Origin: an uncultured Campylobacter sp.
GTDB taxonomy: Bacteria > Campylobacterota > Campylobacteria > Campylobacterales > Campylobacteraceae
Direction of reading: 5' to 3'
NCBI RefSeq assembly: GCF_937996225.1
Contig: NZ_CALKTC010000010.1
Location: 6,110-70,109, forward strand
DNA length: 64,000 bases
Made by a program: the position numbers and the translations under genes. Below the pieces are notes generated by a model, which was not told the origin of the DNA, ran no database searches, and saw only the letters and a list, made by a program, of their open reading frames with translations. This document shows, one piece after another, positions 27,623 to 37,527 of the stretch. The first letter of the stretch is position 1. The number at the start of each line of letters is the position of its first letter.

Positions 27623-30162
27623 ATTTTACCTTTTGCGTAAGAGATCGCCTCTTTGATCGCTTCTTCGATTTTTAGCACGTCCTTGCCGCCTGCGGTTGCA
27701 AAATCATCGCGTCCACCGCCGCCGCCGCCTAAAATTTGCGCCGCTAGCTTAACCCACTCGCCCGCTTTGATCGGCGCGTTTTTAACGCCTGCCGCGATTG
27801 AAATTTTGCCGTCAGTGCCTACTTGCATCAGCATTATCGCCGCCTTTTCGTGGCTATTTTTAAACTCATCTATCATAGTTTTTATATCACCGCTTTCGAC
27901 TGAGGCTACGCAAAGTTTGATATCGCCGACATTTAAAAATGCCAGTGCATGAGAACTGCTTGCATGCTTGATCTGATCTTTTAGCGATCTGATCTCATCT
28001 TTTAATTTCTCAATCGCGCGGAGAGGCTCAATCCCTTTTAGCTCCGCAGAAATTTCAGCAAGCTTAGCGCGATTTTGAAGCGCCAAATTTAAAGCCGCGC
28101 GCGAACAAACTGCCTCGATACGCCTAACACCCGCACTTACGCCGCTTTCTTTGACTATAAAAAACGGTCCTATCTCGCTTAAATTACGCACGTGAATTCC
28201 GCCGCAAAGCTCCTTACTAATCTCTCCGAAGCTCACAACGCGCACTTTTGAGCCGTATTTTTCGCCAAAAAGCGCGATTGCACCGCTGTTTTTAGCGTCA
28301 TCTATATCCATAATCTCAGTTTTTGCCGCACAGCCCTTGCAAACGGCGTTATTTACAAATTCCTCGATTTTAGCTAGCTCCTCGCCGCTAAGTGCCTTAG
28401 GATGCGAGAAGTCAAATCTTAAGCGATCCGCTTCGACTAAGCTTCCTGCTTGAGCAATATGAGCCCCTAGCACCGCACGAAGTGCCGCGTGCAAAAGGTG
28501 CGTCGCGCTGTGATGACGTGCAATCTGCTCACGCTCCTCAGAAACCTTGAGCCCGACGATATCGCCGATTTTCAGGTTACGATTAAGGCGCAAGTGGGAT
28601 AAATTTAACCCATAAAATTTCTGAGTATCAAACACATCGGCTATGGACTCCACTTCGCCGCTATCGCCAGTCTGACCGCCACTTTGTGCATAAAATGGAG
28701 TGATATCAAACATCGCCCAGCCGATATCGCCGGCTTTGAGCTCATCCACTTCCGCAAAATCCTCGTTAAGCAGCGCTAAAACCTTGCTCGTGCGGCTAAG
28801 CTCTTCGTAACCGCTAAATTTATTCTCGCCGAATTTCTCTAGCAGCGCCTTGAAATCGCCACGGACGTTTTTATCGCCACTGCCCTTCCATGCGGCTTTA
28901 GCTATCTGCCTTTGCTCGCTCATAAGCGCGTCAAATTTAGCCTCATCCACGCGCAAATTTTTCTCGCGCAGCATATCGGCGGTCAGATCGAGCGGAAAGC
29001 CGTAGGTATCGTATAGTTTAAACGCGACCTCGCCGCTAAAAATTTCTTTAGTGCGCTTAAGCTCCTCGTTAAAAAGCTCGATGCCGTTTGCCAAAGTGGC
29101 GAAAAACCGCTCCTCTTCGAGCTTGATCTGCTCCTTTACGGCTTGCTTTTTCTCATTCAAATATGCATAATGCCCGCCCATTAGCTCGCATACTTTATCC
29201 ACGAGGCGATACATAAAAGGCTCTTTTATACCAAGCAAATAGCCGTGGCGAACAGCACGACGCAGAATTCTACGCAAAACATATCCCCTACCCTCGCGGT
29301 TAAAATTTGTTCCCTGCGCTAGCAAAAACGTAACCGAGCGGATATGATCGGCGATGACGCGGTAGCTAGCGCCGCCTTCATAAACGTAAGGCTTGCCGCA
29401 AAGCTTCGCGACCTCGTTAATTAGCGGCATGAAAAGCGAGCTGTCGTAGTTGCTAAACTTGCCCTCCTTAATCGCCGTGACGCGCTCAAGCCCCATGCCC
29501 GTGTCGATGCTAGGCTTTGGAAGCGGGCTAAGCTTGCCGTCTTTGCTGCGCTCATACTGCATGAAAACTAAATTCCAAATCTCTAAAAAGCGGTCGCCGT
29601 CGCCGCCCATATAATCCTCGGATGAGTGAAAATGCTCCTCGCCCTGATCGTAAAAAATTTCGCTGCACGGCCCGCACGGTCCGGTATCGCCCATCGCCCA
29701 AAAGTTATCGTGATCGCCGAAGCGATATATGCGCTCCTGTGCTATGTGGCGCGTCCAGAACTCGTAAGCTTCGTCGTCCTTTTCATGCACAGTGACGTAG
29801 AGTTTGTCTTTAGGAAGCTTTAAAATTTCAGTGATAAACTCCCACGCATAGGCGATCGCCTGCTCTTTAAAATACTCGCCGAAACTGAAATTGCCAAGCA
29901 TCTCAAAAAACGTATGATGGCGCGCGGTATAGCCGACGTTGTCTAGGTCGTTGTGTTTGCCGCCGGCACGGATGCAGGTCTGACAGCTCGTGCGGATAGG
30001 CGGCGTCGGACGCGGAACGGCTCCTGTAAATATGCTTTTAAAGGGCACCATGCCCGCATTGGTAAAAAGCAAGCTATCATCATCGGGCACTAGCGGCGCG
30101 CTAGGAACGATCTGATGGCCCTTGCTCGCAAAGAAATTTAAATATTCGCTTCTAATATCCAT
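27619..30162 (-). CDS. alaS: Alanine-tRNA ligase
   Basis: AlaRS charges tRNA-Ala and edits mischarged Ser/Gly. In order: the class II catalytic domain (YLNFFASKGHQIVPSAPLVP, LFTNAGMVPFK, DTGPCGPCSEIFYD), the tRNA recognition region, the editing domain with HHSATHLLHAALR and the CGGIHV zinc site, and the DHHA1 domain with a Gly run (GGGGGGRDDFA). Length of 847 aa is normal. ATG 30162 is preceded by AGGACAAATC. It heads the alaS-maf-pbpA operon and is divergent from the oxidoreductase gene. Confidence 0.98.
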   Translation of the reverse strand: MDIRSEYLNFFASKGHQIVPSAPLVPDDDSLLFTNAGMVPFKSIFTGAVPRPTPPIRTSCQTCIRAGGKHNDLDNVGYTARHHTFFEMLGNFSFGEYFKEQAIAYAWEFITEILKLPKDKLYVTVHEKDDEAYEFWTRHIAQERIYRFGDHDNFWAMGDTGPCGPCSEIFYDQGEEHFHSSEDYMGGDGDRFLEIWNLVFMQYERSKDGKLSPLPKPSIDTGMGLERVTAIKEGKFSNYDSSLFMPLINEVAKLCGKPYVYEGGASYRVIADHIRSVTFLLAQGTNFNREGRGYVLRRILRRAVRHGYLLGIKEPFMYRLVDKVCELMGGHYAYLNEKKQAVKEQIKLEEERFFATLANGIELFNEELKRTKEIFSGEVAFKLYDTYGFPLDLTADMLREKNLRVDEAKFDALMSEQRQIAKAAWKGSGDKNVRGDFKALLEKFGENKFSGYEELSRTSKVLALLNEDFAEVDELKAGDIGWAMFDITPFYAQSGGQTGDSGEVESIADVFDTQKFYGLNLSHLRLNRNLKIGDIVGLKVSEEREQIARHHSATHLLHAALRAVLGAHIAQAGSLVEADRLRFDFSHPKALSGEELAKIEEFVNNAVCKGCAAKTEIMDIDDAKNSGAIALFGEKYGSKVRVVSFGEISKELCGGIHVRNLSEIGPFFIVKESGVSAGVRRIEAVCSRAALNLALQNRAKLAEISAELKGIEPLRAIEKLKDEIRSLKDQIKHASSSHALAFLNVGDIKLCVASVESGDIKTMIDEFKNSHEKAAIMLMQVGTDGKISIAAGVKNAPIKAGEWVKLAAQILGGGGGGRDDFATAGGKDVLKIEEAIKEAISYAKGKI

Positions 30163-30247
30163 GATTTGTCCTATTTCAAGTTAAATTTTAAAGGCGCATT
30201 TTAGCCAAATTAGATTTTAAAAATTATAAATTTTAACCATTCTTAGT

Positions 30248-30253
30248 TATAAT
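30248..30253 (+). promoter_or_regulatory. -10 box of the oxidoreductase-hemH operon
   Basis: TATAAT (preceded by T) at 30248-30253, 25 bp before the ATG at 30278, with an A/T-rich upstream region and no evident -35. Confidence 0.55.
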
Positions 30254-30277
30254 GGCGCGAAAGATTAAATTTAGGGC

Positions 30278-31156
30278 ATGGCGATGAAAAAAAAGATAGC
30301 GATCATAGGCATGGGCGAGCTTGGTCAAAAGCACTTCAGCGAGCTAAGAAGGAGCGATTATTTCGAGCTTGTAGCGCTTTATCATAAGGGCAGCAGTGAA
30401 AATTTCGGCCCACGCTATCCGATCTTTGATAATCTAACCGATCTTTTTAACGTCGCCAAGCCCGATGCCGTAGTCATCACGGCTCCCCCGCCATCGCATA
30501 AAGAGCTGATTTTAAAATGCCTGCCGTTTACCAAAAATATCTTTGTAGAATCTCCGCTCGCACAAAGCCTAGCCGAAGCCAGAGAGATAAATTACGCAGT
30601 CACTACTAACGGCACGCGCCTAGCCGTAGGCTACTCCGACCGCTACAATCCTGTCATCGTATCCTTGCTACGCGAGCTAGCCAAGGGGGATAAAATTTTT
30701 TCGATGAGCTTTGTAAGCGGTTTTGCAAACGATGATAGAGCAGATATCGTCGCCAATGCCCTTTTTAGAGATATCGATCTTGTGCGGCTGCTTTCTCACA
30801 GCGAGATCGCCTGCATAGAACTTAGCAAAAATATCTCTAAAGAGCGCACTCTAGCCGCATGCGCGACGCTTCACACAAAAAGCGGCTGCTATTGCACGCT
30901 AATGCAGTCCAATCTCTATCCGATCAGGCGCCACGGTATCGAGATTTGCACCGACAGCGGTGTGTATTTCGGCGATCTAATCTCAATAACTCTTTTTAAA
31001 ATTACGCCTGACGGGCGCGTAAATCTGCGCGTCGATCGCGACGATTTTTCGCTACGCCGCGAGCACGAAGCGTTTTGCGCGATGTGCGACAGCAGCACTA
31101 ACGCAGGTCTTGCAAGCGTAGAGGATGCGATAAAAATCAGAGAAATCATCTCATGA
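30278..31156 (+). CDS. Gfo/Idh/MocA-family oxidoreductase
   Basis: The N-terminal Rossmann fold is plain: IAIIGMGELGQKHFSEL (GxGxxG-type), then ITAPPPSHKE and IFVESPLAQSLAEA in place of the usual EKPLA. Length is 292 aa, a bit short for the family. The substrate cannot be read from the sequence. ATG 30278 or 30284 are both possible. The stop overlaps the hemH start by 4 bp (ATGA), so the two are co-translated. C. jejuni has an oxidoreductase of this type beside hemH. Confidence 0.85.
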   Translation: MAMKKKIAIIGMGELGQKHFSELRRSDYFELVALYHKGSSENFGPRYPIFDNLTDLFNVAKPDAVVITAPPPSHKELILKCLPFTKNIFVESPLAQSLAEAREINYAVTTNGTRLAVGYSDRYNPVIVSLLRELAKGDKIFSMSFVSGFANDDRADIVANALFRDIDLVRLLSHSEIACIELSKNISKERTLAACATLHTKSGCYCTLMQSNLYPIRRHGIEICTDSGVYFGDLISITLFKITPDGRVNLRVDRDDFSLRREHEAFCAMCDSSTNAGLASVEDAIKIREIIS

Positions 31157-32304
31157 AAAAAGCCCTAATTTTACTCAACATGGGCGGTCCGAACAATCTG
31201 AGCGAGGTTGAAGTTTTTTTAAAAAATATGTTTAACGACCCCTTTATTTTGGGCGTTAAGAGTGATTTTTGGCGAAGCGTTTTAGCCGCGCTCATCGTAA
31301 AAAGCAGAACCGCATCGGCGCGCAGCAACTACGAAAAATTGGGCGGGCGCTCGCCGATATGCTCCATCACCGAAGCGCTTTGCGAGCGGGTAAATGAGCT
31401 AGCGCGAGCAAAATTAGGCGCGGGATTAAAATTTGAAAATGCAGATGGTGTGCAAAATTTAAAATTTCAGAGCGCAGCTAAATTTCAAAATGAGATAGAA
31501 TTCCAAGGCGCTGCAAATGAGTCGGCGCAAGATGTTCTATTGCAAAACCAGCCGCCGCAAGACGTCCCGACGCAGGACAAGGCGCTGCAAAACGAGATGC
31601 CGCAGAATGAAAAACCAATAGACGAGCTGGTTTGCGATTATGCGATGAATTACACGCCGCCATTTGCGGAGGACGTGTTTAAAAAATATGCAGATTTTGA
31701 TGAGATAATTTTGATGCCTTTGTATCCGCACTTCTCAAAAACTACGGTGCAATCGAGCCTGTGTTCTGCCGAAGCCGCACTTAAACGGCTCGGTATAAAA
31801 AATTATAGAATCATCGACATCTTCTACGACAACGCCGCTTACAACGAAATTTTACTAAATTTAATCGCAAGCTGCGTCGCAAAATTTAGCGCGGATGAAA
31901 TTTCTCAAATTTCGCTCATATTTTCCGCGCATTCGCTGCCGGTAAAAATGATCGCCGCGGGCGATCCCTACAAGGCGCAGGTAGAGGCGCACGTGGAAAT
32001 TTTAAAAGATCTGCTAGCTGCGCGCGGGATTAAATTTAAAGAGATTATTTTGGCGTATCAATCGCGCCTGGGCCCCGTGAAGTGGCTAGAGCCCAATGTC
32101 GCGGGCGTCTTGCGGGATCTGCAAAGCAAAAAAGCGCTCATATTTCCGATCGCGTTTTGCGTGGATAACTCCGAGACCGATTTTGAGCTGGATATTTTTT
32201 ATCGAGCTAGGGCGCACGAGCTGGGTTATGAATACTACGAAGTGTGCAAATGCCCGAACTCCCGCGAGGATTTCGCGAAATTTATACTCGCGCAGGCACT
32301 GTAA
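31153..32304 (+). CDS. hemH: Ferrochelatase HemH with low-complexity insertion
   Basis: HemH inserts Fe2+ into protoporphyrin IX, the last haem step, at the inner membrane. The ends are typical: ALILLNMGGPNNLSEVEVFL, FSAHSLPVKMI with the catalytic His, and FCVDNSETDFELD with the acidic residue. At 383 aa it is ~70-80 residues longer than usual. Residues ~88-157 (31414-31623), between NELARAKLG and VCDYAMNYTPPF, are a Gln/Asn/Pro/Ala-rich stretch (LQNQPPQDVPTQ) that also contains KFQ/FQN pieces encoded by AAATTT words. The insert falls before a conserved motif and keeps frame, so the enzyme is probably functional. Confidence 0.94.
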   Translation: MKKALILLNMGGPNNLSEVEVFLKNMFNDPFILGVKSDFWRSVLAALIVKSRTASARSNYEKLGGRSPICSITEALCERVNELARAKLGAGLKFENADGVQNLKFQSAAKFQNEIEFQGAANESAQDVLLQNQPPQDVPTQDKALQNEMPQNEKPIDELVCDYAMNYTPPFAEDVFKKYADFDEIILMPLYPHFSKTTVQSSLCSAEAALKRLGIKNYRIIDIFYDNAAYNEILLNLIASCVAKFSADEISQISLIFSAHSLPVKMIAAGDPYKAQVEAHVEILKDLLAARGIKFKEIILAYQSRLGPVKWLEPNVAGVLRDLQSKKALIFPIAFCVDNSETDFELDIFYRARAHELGYEYYEVCKCPNSREDFAKFILAQAL

Positions 32305-32461
32305 ATTTAGAGATTAATTTAGCTTTTCTATTCGAGTTTTTATACTTTTGCGGAGTTCGCAGGCCAAATACAATGCCGATAAAATCGGCGAAATTTCATT
32401 TTTAAGCAACCAAAAAGAGCTTTAAAATTAATTATTTCACAGCGGGTTGCTTAGCCGCCTA

Positions 32462-33775
32462 TTATTTTTGATCTTCCGCTTCTTTACTAAATAAATTTCT
32501 TTTATATTCTTTATAGTCGTTAGTTAGCCTCTCGACTTCCTCTTTAGATATATGGAAGTTGGGATTTTTTATATGCTTTCTATTTGCTGCAAATTCTATT
32601 TTATCAATTTTTTTTTGCCCTACCGCAAATAGTATATACTCTTTAATATTTTTAAAGGTAGCATTCTTGTCGGAACAATGTTTTTGCAAAAATGCTGAGT
32701 CAAACATACTTCCCATTTTATAGTATCCTACGGCTATATCATACCTATATGCTTCATAGCACTTATCATCATACATTCTTTTTAAAAATTCATCATTCGG
32801 GATTCCGCCTATATCATATTGCAAAAGCAGATCTATCATAGCTCCGGGCTCGGGCACGTCCAGTAGATCGCCATATACCGACATATAAAGTCTAAACTCC
32901 TCTACCCCATACTCCTTGTTAGTATTTTTTATATTTTTATAGCCGGATATCTCCTCTAGTTTATTTGAAACGGAGACCTCTCCCATATTGAAAGTGGAGT
33001 AGGTATACGGTCTATAACCGCTCTCTAGCACCATTTTCATTATATCGTACATATTGTTTCTAACTAGGTGGGTGATAAAATAATATCGCTCGCCTCCGCC
33101 GCTAAAAAGAACCTCTTTCGTGCGGTAATGTATGATCGGCGTAGCGTTTTCGTCAAAGCTTACAGAATCTATCCAGTTTTCGACATCCATAATGCCGTAG
33201 GTTTCCTGCACGATCTCTACTTCGTCAAACTTAACTCCGCTATCTAGCAAAAGCCTAACCGACTTAGTGGCGTTATTTTCCATAGCGTATGCCATAGGGG
33301 ATAGCTCGTAATTATCTTTCTTATGAGGATCGGCCCCCATCTCTATCAGCTTTTTTGCGGTTTTTTCATCATCGTAAAAGCTAGCATACATCAAAGGGGT
33401 AACGCCGAAATGAAGAGGGGTATCTACGCTTATATTATTATCCTGCATAAATTTTAAAATTTTATCCGTATCTTTTGATTTTAAGCTCCTGCGCAAAAGT
33501 TCCATCGTGGGGTTATCTCTAACCTCCTCTTCGTCTATATCCCAATATCTATAGCCGACTGCGTTTATCTCCTTTTGCGTTACGTATTTAGCTAGCTCGG
33601 AGTTAGGATCTACTTTGGTATTTGCAGTGACGGTATAGTGATGGGGGGTTGATTTAAATCTGCCGGTCTGAACTTTGAGCGCCAAGGCAAAAAGACCTAT
33701 AAAAACAACTATATAAAATATACCTTTAAAAATGTTTTTTATGATTTTAAGCAAGGTCTTCAAAAAGGTCTTCAA
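32462..33775 (-). CDS. Membrane-anchored ankyrin-repeat protein
   Basis: 437 aa. A basic amphipathic start and one TM at ~16-34 (IFKGIFYIVVFIGLFALAL) suggest an inner-membrane anchor with the bulk on one side. Two to three ankyrin repeats run from ~115-190 (DTPLHFGVTPLMYASFYDDEKTAKKLIEMGADP, then YELSPMAYAMENNATKSVRLLLDSG). A degenerate one follows near 255-270. The rest has no family I know. The DNA is visibly richer in A+T than the flanking genes, so it may be acquired. It is transcribed alone. Confidence 0.75.
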   Translation of the reverse strand: MKTFLKTLLKIIKNIFKGIFYIVVFIGLFALALKVQTGRFKSTPHHYTVTANTKVDPNSELAKYVTQKEINAVGYRYWDIDEEEVRDNPTMELLRRSLKSKDTDKILKFMQDNNISVDTPLHFGVTPLMYASFYDDEKTAKKLIEMGADPHKKDNYELSPMAYAMENNATKSVRLLLDSGVKFDEVEIVQETYGIMDVENWIDSVSFDENATPIIHYRTKEVLFSGGGERYYFITHLVRNNMYDIMKMVLESGYRPYTYSTFNMGEVSVSNKLEEISGYKNIKNTNKEYGVEEFRLYMSVYGDLLDVPEPGAMIDLLLQYDIGGIPNDEFLKRMYDDKCYEAYRYDIAVGYYKMGSMFDSAFLQKHCSDKNATFKNIKEYILFAVGQKKIDKIEFAANRKHIKNPNFHISKEEVERLTNDYKEYKRNLFSKEAEDQK

Positions 33776-34013
33776 ATTTGATCCTTCAGCCTTAAAACAC
33801 TAGCCTGTAAAGAGCTTTAGCTTTTTAGCAAAACCTAAAGCGACAACTCGTTTTATCCCTCCGAAAGTGCCGCGATTATATAACGATGAGGATTAACTTT
33901 CACTTATACCAAAAAATTTTATCTATTTTTGCGGTTTAGCATCGTGTTTGAGCTTCAAAACATAAAAAGTAAACCGCACCGATAAAGTCTAAATTTAAAC
34001 CCCAAGCTAAATT

Positions 34014-35249
34014 TCAGAGCTTTCCTTGCGCGCCTTTATAGACATTTTTCACGTCGTAAACCAGCGAGCCTGCGTAATCAAGCTCGAAAAACTGCTTATG
34101 CGCTACGGCGATTACGACGCAGTCAAATTTGCGCAAGTCGGGCTTTTGCAGCAGATCGATGTCGTAGTATCTCTTGGCGTCGGCGGCGCTCGCCCAAGGA
34201 TCATAGACGCTTACTTCGCAGCCGAAATTTTTAAGCTCGCTTATCATATCCACGACACGCGTATTGCGGGTGTCGGGGCAGTTTTCTTTAAATGTCAGTC
34301 CCAAGATCAAGACCTTCGCGCCCTTTACCTTTTCGTCGTATTTTATCATCATCTTAACGACCTCCGTAGCGACGTAACTTCCCATATTATCGTTGATACG
34401 GCGGCTTGAGAGGATGATTTCGGGGTGATAGCCCACCTCGGTCGCCTTCTGCGCCAGATAATACGGATCGATGCCGATGCAGTGCCCGCCGACGAGCCCC
34501 GGACGGAAGCTTAAGAAATTCCACTTCGTAGCCGCCGCGTCGATGACGTCGTTGGTGTTTATACCGAGCTTACCGAACAGGATCGCAAGCTCGTTGATAA
34601 AGCCGATATTGATGTCGCGCTGGGTGTTTTCGATCACCTTCGCGGCCTCTGCGACCTTGATGCTGCTGGCGCGAAAGGTGCCGTTTTGAAGTATGCTAAG
34701 ATAGACGCTATCTACAACGTCCAAAGCCTCCGCAGTGCTTGCCGAGACGATCTTTTTGATCTTCGTGACGGTGTGAACTTTATCGCCAGGATTGATCCGC
34801 TCGGGCGAATATCCGCAGAAAAAATCACGGTTAAATTTTAGCCCGCTAGCCCGCTGCAACACCGGCACGCAATCCTCCTCCGTAGCGCCCGGATAGACGG
34901 TGCTTTCATACACGACGATGTCGCCCTTTTTAAGCACGGCTCCGACGCTTTCGCTGGCCTTGATTAGCGGCGTAAGATCGGGGCGATTTAGCCTATCTAC
35001 GGGCGTAGGCACGCACACGATATAAAAATTACTCTGCCTCATATCATCTAGCTTTGCGCTAAATTTAAGCCCGTTTTGAATCGCCGCGGCAAGCTCCTCG
35101 TCGCTAAGCTCTAGCGTGCGATCGTGCCCGCCGCGCAGCTCGTCTATGCGCTCTTGCGAGACGTCAAAGCCCACGACCTCATGTTTCGCAGCAAACGCCG
35201 CCGCCAAAGGAAGCCCAACGTAGCCAAGCCCGATTATCGCTATTTTCAT
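34014..35249 (-). CDS. UDP-N-acetyl-hexosamine 6-dehydrogenase (TviB/WbpA-like)
   Basis: A four-electron NAD-dependent dehydrogenase that makes nucleotide-sugar uronic acids for surface glycans. It has IAIIGLGYVGLPLA (NAD site), CVPTPVD, ESTVYPGATEE, GYSPERINPGD, the active-site loop GGHCIGIDPYYL with the nucleophilic Cys, and FKENCPDTRNTR. SPERINPGD and DIDLLQ are nearer to TviB/WbpO-type UDP-HexNAc enzymes than to UDP-glucose dehydrogenase, but the exact sugar is inference. I start at ATG 35249 (MKIAII, GAGGG upstream); ATG 35270 also has a site. No other glycan genes adjoin it here. Confidence 0.88.
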   Translation of the reverse strand: MKIAIIGLGYVGLPLAAAFAAKHEVVGFDVSQERIDELRGGHDRTLELSDEELAAAIQNGLKFSAKLDDMRQSNFYIVCVPTPVDRLNRPDLTPLIKASESVGAVLKKGDIVVYESTVYPGATEEDCVPVLQRASGLKFNRDFFCGYSPERINPGDKVHTVTKIKKIVSASTAEALDVVDSVYLSILQNGTFRASSIKVAEAAKVIENTQRDINIGFINELAILFGKLGINTNDVIDAAATKWNFLSFRPGLVGGHCIGIDPYYLAQKATEVGYHPEIILSSRRINDNMGSYVATEVVKMMIKYDEKVKGAKVLILGLTFKENCPDTRNTRVVDMISELKNFGCEVSVYDPWASAADAKRYYDIDLLQKPDLRKFDCVVIAVAHKQFFELDYAGSLVYDVKNVYKGAQGKL

Positions 35250-35638
35250 TTTTCCCTCATTTGCTTTCATATTTTCCTCTTTTCTTTGCGTTAAATTTCA
35301 TCGTTAAATTCCGCAGTTGCACGGGCATACGACGCGAATTTAATAGCGCCGCGTCTTTAAATTTAAACAGCTAAGCTCACTCGCTGTTTTACTTGCGCTG
35401 CTTGCGCGACGACAAATTTAAAATTTTGCCTTGATATGAAATTTTACTACCGCGCCAAAATCCCGCGTTACGATAAAATTCCATCGCCGTGCCGTTAAAA
35501 TTTTACGCCGATAAATTCTATGCCGCTAGAATTCTGCGCTATAAAATTTAAACGCCGTAAAATTTCAAAAAGCCGCGCCTAATTCCGTGAAATTTCATCG
35601 CCGCAAAATTTTAAAAAACCTCGCGAAATTTAGCAAAT
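35250..35638. other. AAATTT-rich spacer
   Basis: About 390 bp between the dehydrogenase start and the ftsI end. It holds many AAAATTT and AAATTTCA words and no supported gene. Confidence 0.5.
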
Positions 35639-37459
35639 TTAATCTTTAATTTCAACCGCTTCATCCTTGATCTCGACCTTTTGCGTGGCGTTTGCGTCGG
35701 CTGCGGGCTTTAGATAGCCCTCCTCTATCAAAATTCCTACCGCCCGCTTAAAGATCGGCAGCGCGTTTTGAGCGGCGTAGTAGCTGCCCCTTTTAGGCTC
35801 GCGCACCAAAACGCCGATCGTGTAGCTAGTGTCCGCGTCGTTGGCAAATCCGAAAAACGAGCTGTTATAGGCGCTCGAATAGCCGCCTCCCTTGGCGATG
35901 CGCGCAGTGCCCGTCTTGCCGCCGATTTGCAGCCCCGCTACTCGACCCTTGCGTCCCGTGCCGCTCTCGACCGTTTTGATTAAAATTCCTTTGATTACAT
36001 CAGCGGTAGTTTTAGAGATGACCTGGCGGGTTTCGCTTTCGTTGACGATGTAAGTTTTGCCGTTATTTTCTAGATTTTCGACTAGGCGCGGGCTAATCAT
36101 GACGCCGCCGTTGTTAAAGACGGTATAGGCATTGAGCATCTGAAGGAAGGTCATCTGCGCGCCGTAGCCGTAGCTGATCGTGGCTTTGTAAATTTTATTA
36201 TTCAGGCTTTTGATGCTTGGGATATTTCCACTTTGCTCATACGGCAGATCAATGCCCGTTTTTTGCGACATACCGAAGTTCATCAGCCCGTCATAAATAG
36301 CCTGCCCCTCCAGCCGCTCTGAAATTTTAATCATTCCTATGTTTGAGCTGTGGATAATGATCTCCTCGCCGCTCATCTGCTTTGCAGGATGCGTGTCGCG
36401 GATCGTGCGAGTACCAAGCTTATAGCTGCCGTTATAGGTATTGATGATCTCGCCCGGTTTGACGGCTTTGGCATCATAGGCGATTGCGAAAATTATCGGC
36501 TTCATAATCGAGCCCACTTCGTAGGCGTATTCGCTCGCGGTAAAATTTAAATTCTTAAGATCGTTTTTCGTGATGTTTGAGGGGTCATAGCGGGCGTTGG
36601 TCGCGAGGGATAAAATTTTGCCCGTTTTGGAGTTCATAATGCCCACCACGATTTCTCGCGCATCGTAATTATCAGCGCCCTCATCGCTTAGGCGCTCTAT
36701 CTTTCTTTGCAGCGTTAGTGGCACGCTTAGACGGACATTGTAGCCGTCGATCCTGCCCGTTTTTTTGCTGCTGCGCTCTAGAATGATATTGCCGCCGATA
36801 TCGCGCGGACCCACGATAAACTCATCTCTAACGGGCGCTAGATAATACTCGTAGTACTTCTCGATCCCTTTGATGCCGCTAACCTTTGTAATGCCATCAA
36901 CCTCTTTTTTATTGATATAGCCGATTAACGGAGTGAGCGAATCGCCGACATTGTAACTGCGCTTCTCGCCGCTTTCGCTCACGCTCATGCGGATAGGCGG
37001 ATTTAGCCTGCCGTTTGCGCCTATGAAGCTGACGAAGACCTTTTTTAAATTTAGCTTATATGCAAGCTCTTTTAGATGCACGGCAGTTTTGGCGTCGATT
37101 TTATACGACAGCACGGTCGTGCCGCCAGAGCCCTCGATAGCGCTTTTGACACGCTTTTCGCTATCGCCCGTATAGATGCAATAAAGCCGCACGAAAAGAT
37201 CAAGCTTGTTTTTATCGATGCTTCGTGCATCGACGCTAACTTTGTAGAGTTTGACGGAATTTGCCGCGACATAATTATCTTTTGCGATTATCGCGCCACG
37301 GATCGCGCTGTTGGTTTCATTGACATCCAGGCGCGGTAACTTGCGCTCGGTGCTGCCCCAAAAATATAAAATCGCCAAAAATACAAAAAGCGCCGCCGGC
37401 ACGAATATAAACATCACGATAATCATACCGACCGAGGAGCTTTTATCTCTTTGCCACAT
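35639..37459 (-). CDS. ftsI: Cell-division transpeptidase FtsI (PBP3)
   Basis: A class B PBP that cross-links septal peptidoglycan. There is one TM at ~12-34, a PBP dimerisation domain, then the transpeptidase with GSIMKP (nucleophile Ser317), SSN and KTGTA. Length is 606 aa. The tail ends VEIKDEAVEIKD, a small duplication. It lies 68 bp after aat in the same direction, at the end of the pepF-to-ftsI run. Confidence 0.94.
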   Translation of the reverse strand: MWQRDKSSSVGMIIVMFIFVPAALFVFLAILYFWGSTERKLPRLDVNETNSAIRGAIIAKDNYVAANSVKLYKVSVDARSIDKNKLDLFVRLYCIYTGDSEKRVKSAIEGSGGTTVLSYKIDAKTAVHLKELAYKLNLKKVFVSFIGANGRLNPPIRMSVSESGEKRSYNVGDSLTPLIGYINKKEVDGITKVSGIKGIEKYYEYYLAPVRDEFIVGPRDIGGNIILERSSKKTGRIDGYNVRLSVPLTLQRKIERLSDEGADNYDAREIVVGIMNSKTGKILSLATNARYDPSNITKNDLKNLNFTASEYAYEVGSIMKPIIFAIAYDAKAVKPGEIINTYNGSYKLGTRTIRDTHPAKQMSGEEIIIHSSNIGMIKISERLEGQAIYDGLMNFGMSQKTGIDLPYEQSGNIPSIKSLNNKIYKATISYGYGAQMTFLQMLNAYTVFNNGGVMISPRLVENLENNGKTYIVNESETRQVISKTTADVIKGILIKTVESGTGRKGRVAGLQIGGKTGTARIAKGGGYSSAYNSSFFGFANDADTSYTIGVLVREPKRGSYYAAQNALPIFKRAVGILIEEGYLKPAADANATQKVEIKDEAVEIKD

Positions 37460-37527
37460 CTTATTTCTTTAAAATTCTAAATTCCGCGTATTTTTTACGC
37501 TGCCGCATTTCAAGCTTTGGCTCACTG

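Noticed and set aside
24664..37459. Two penicillin-binding proteins as a duplication
   Set aside because: They belong to different classes: class A with a GT51 domain, and class B FtsI.
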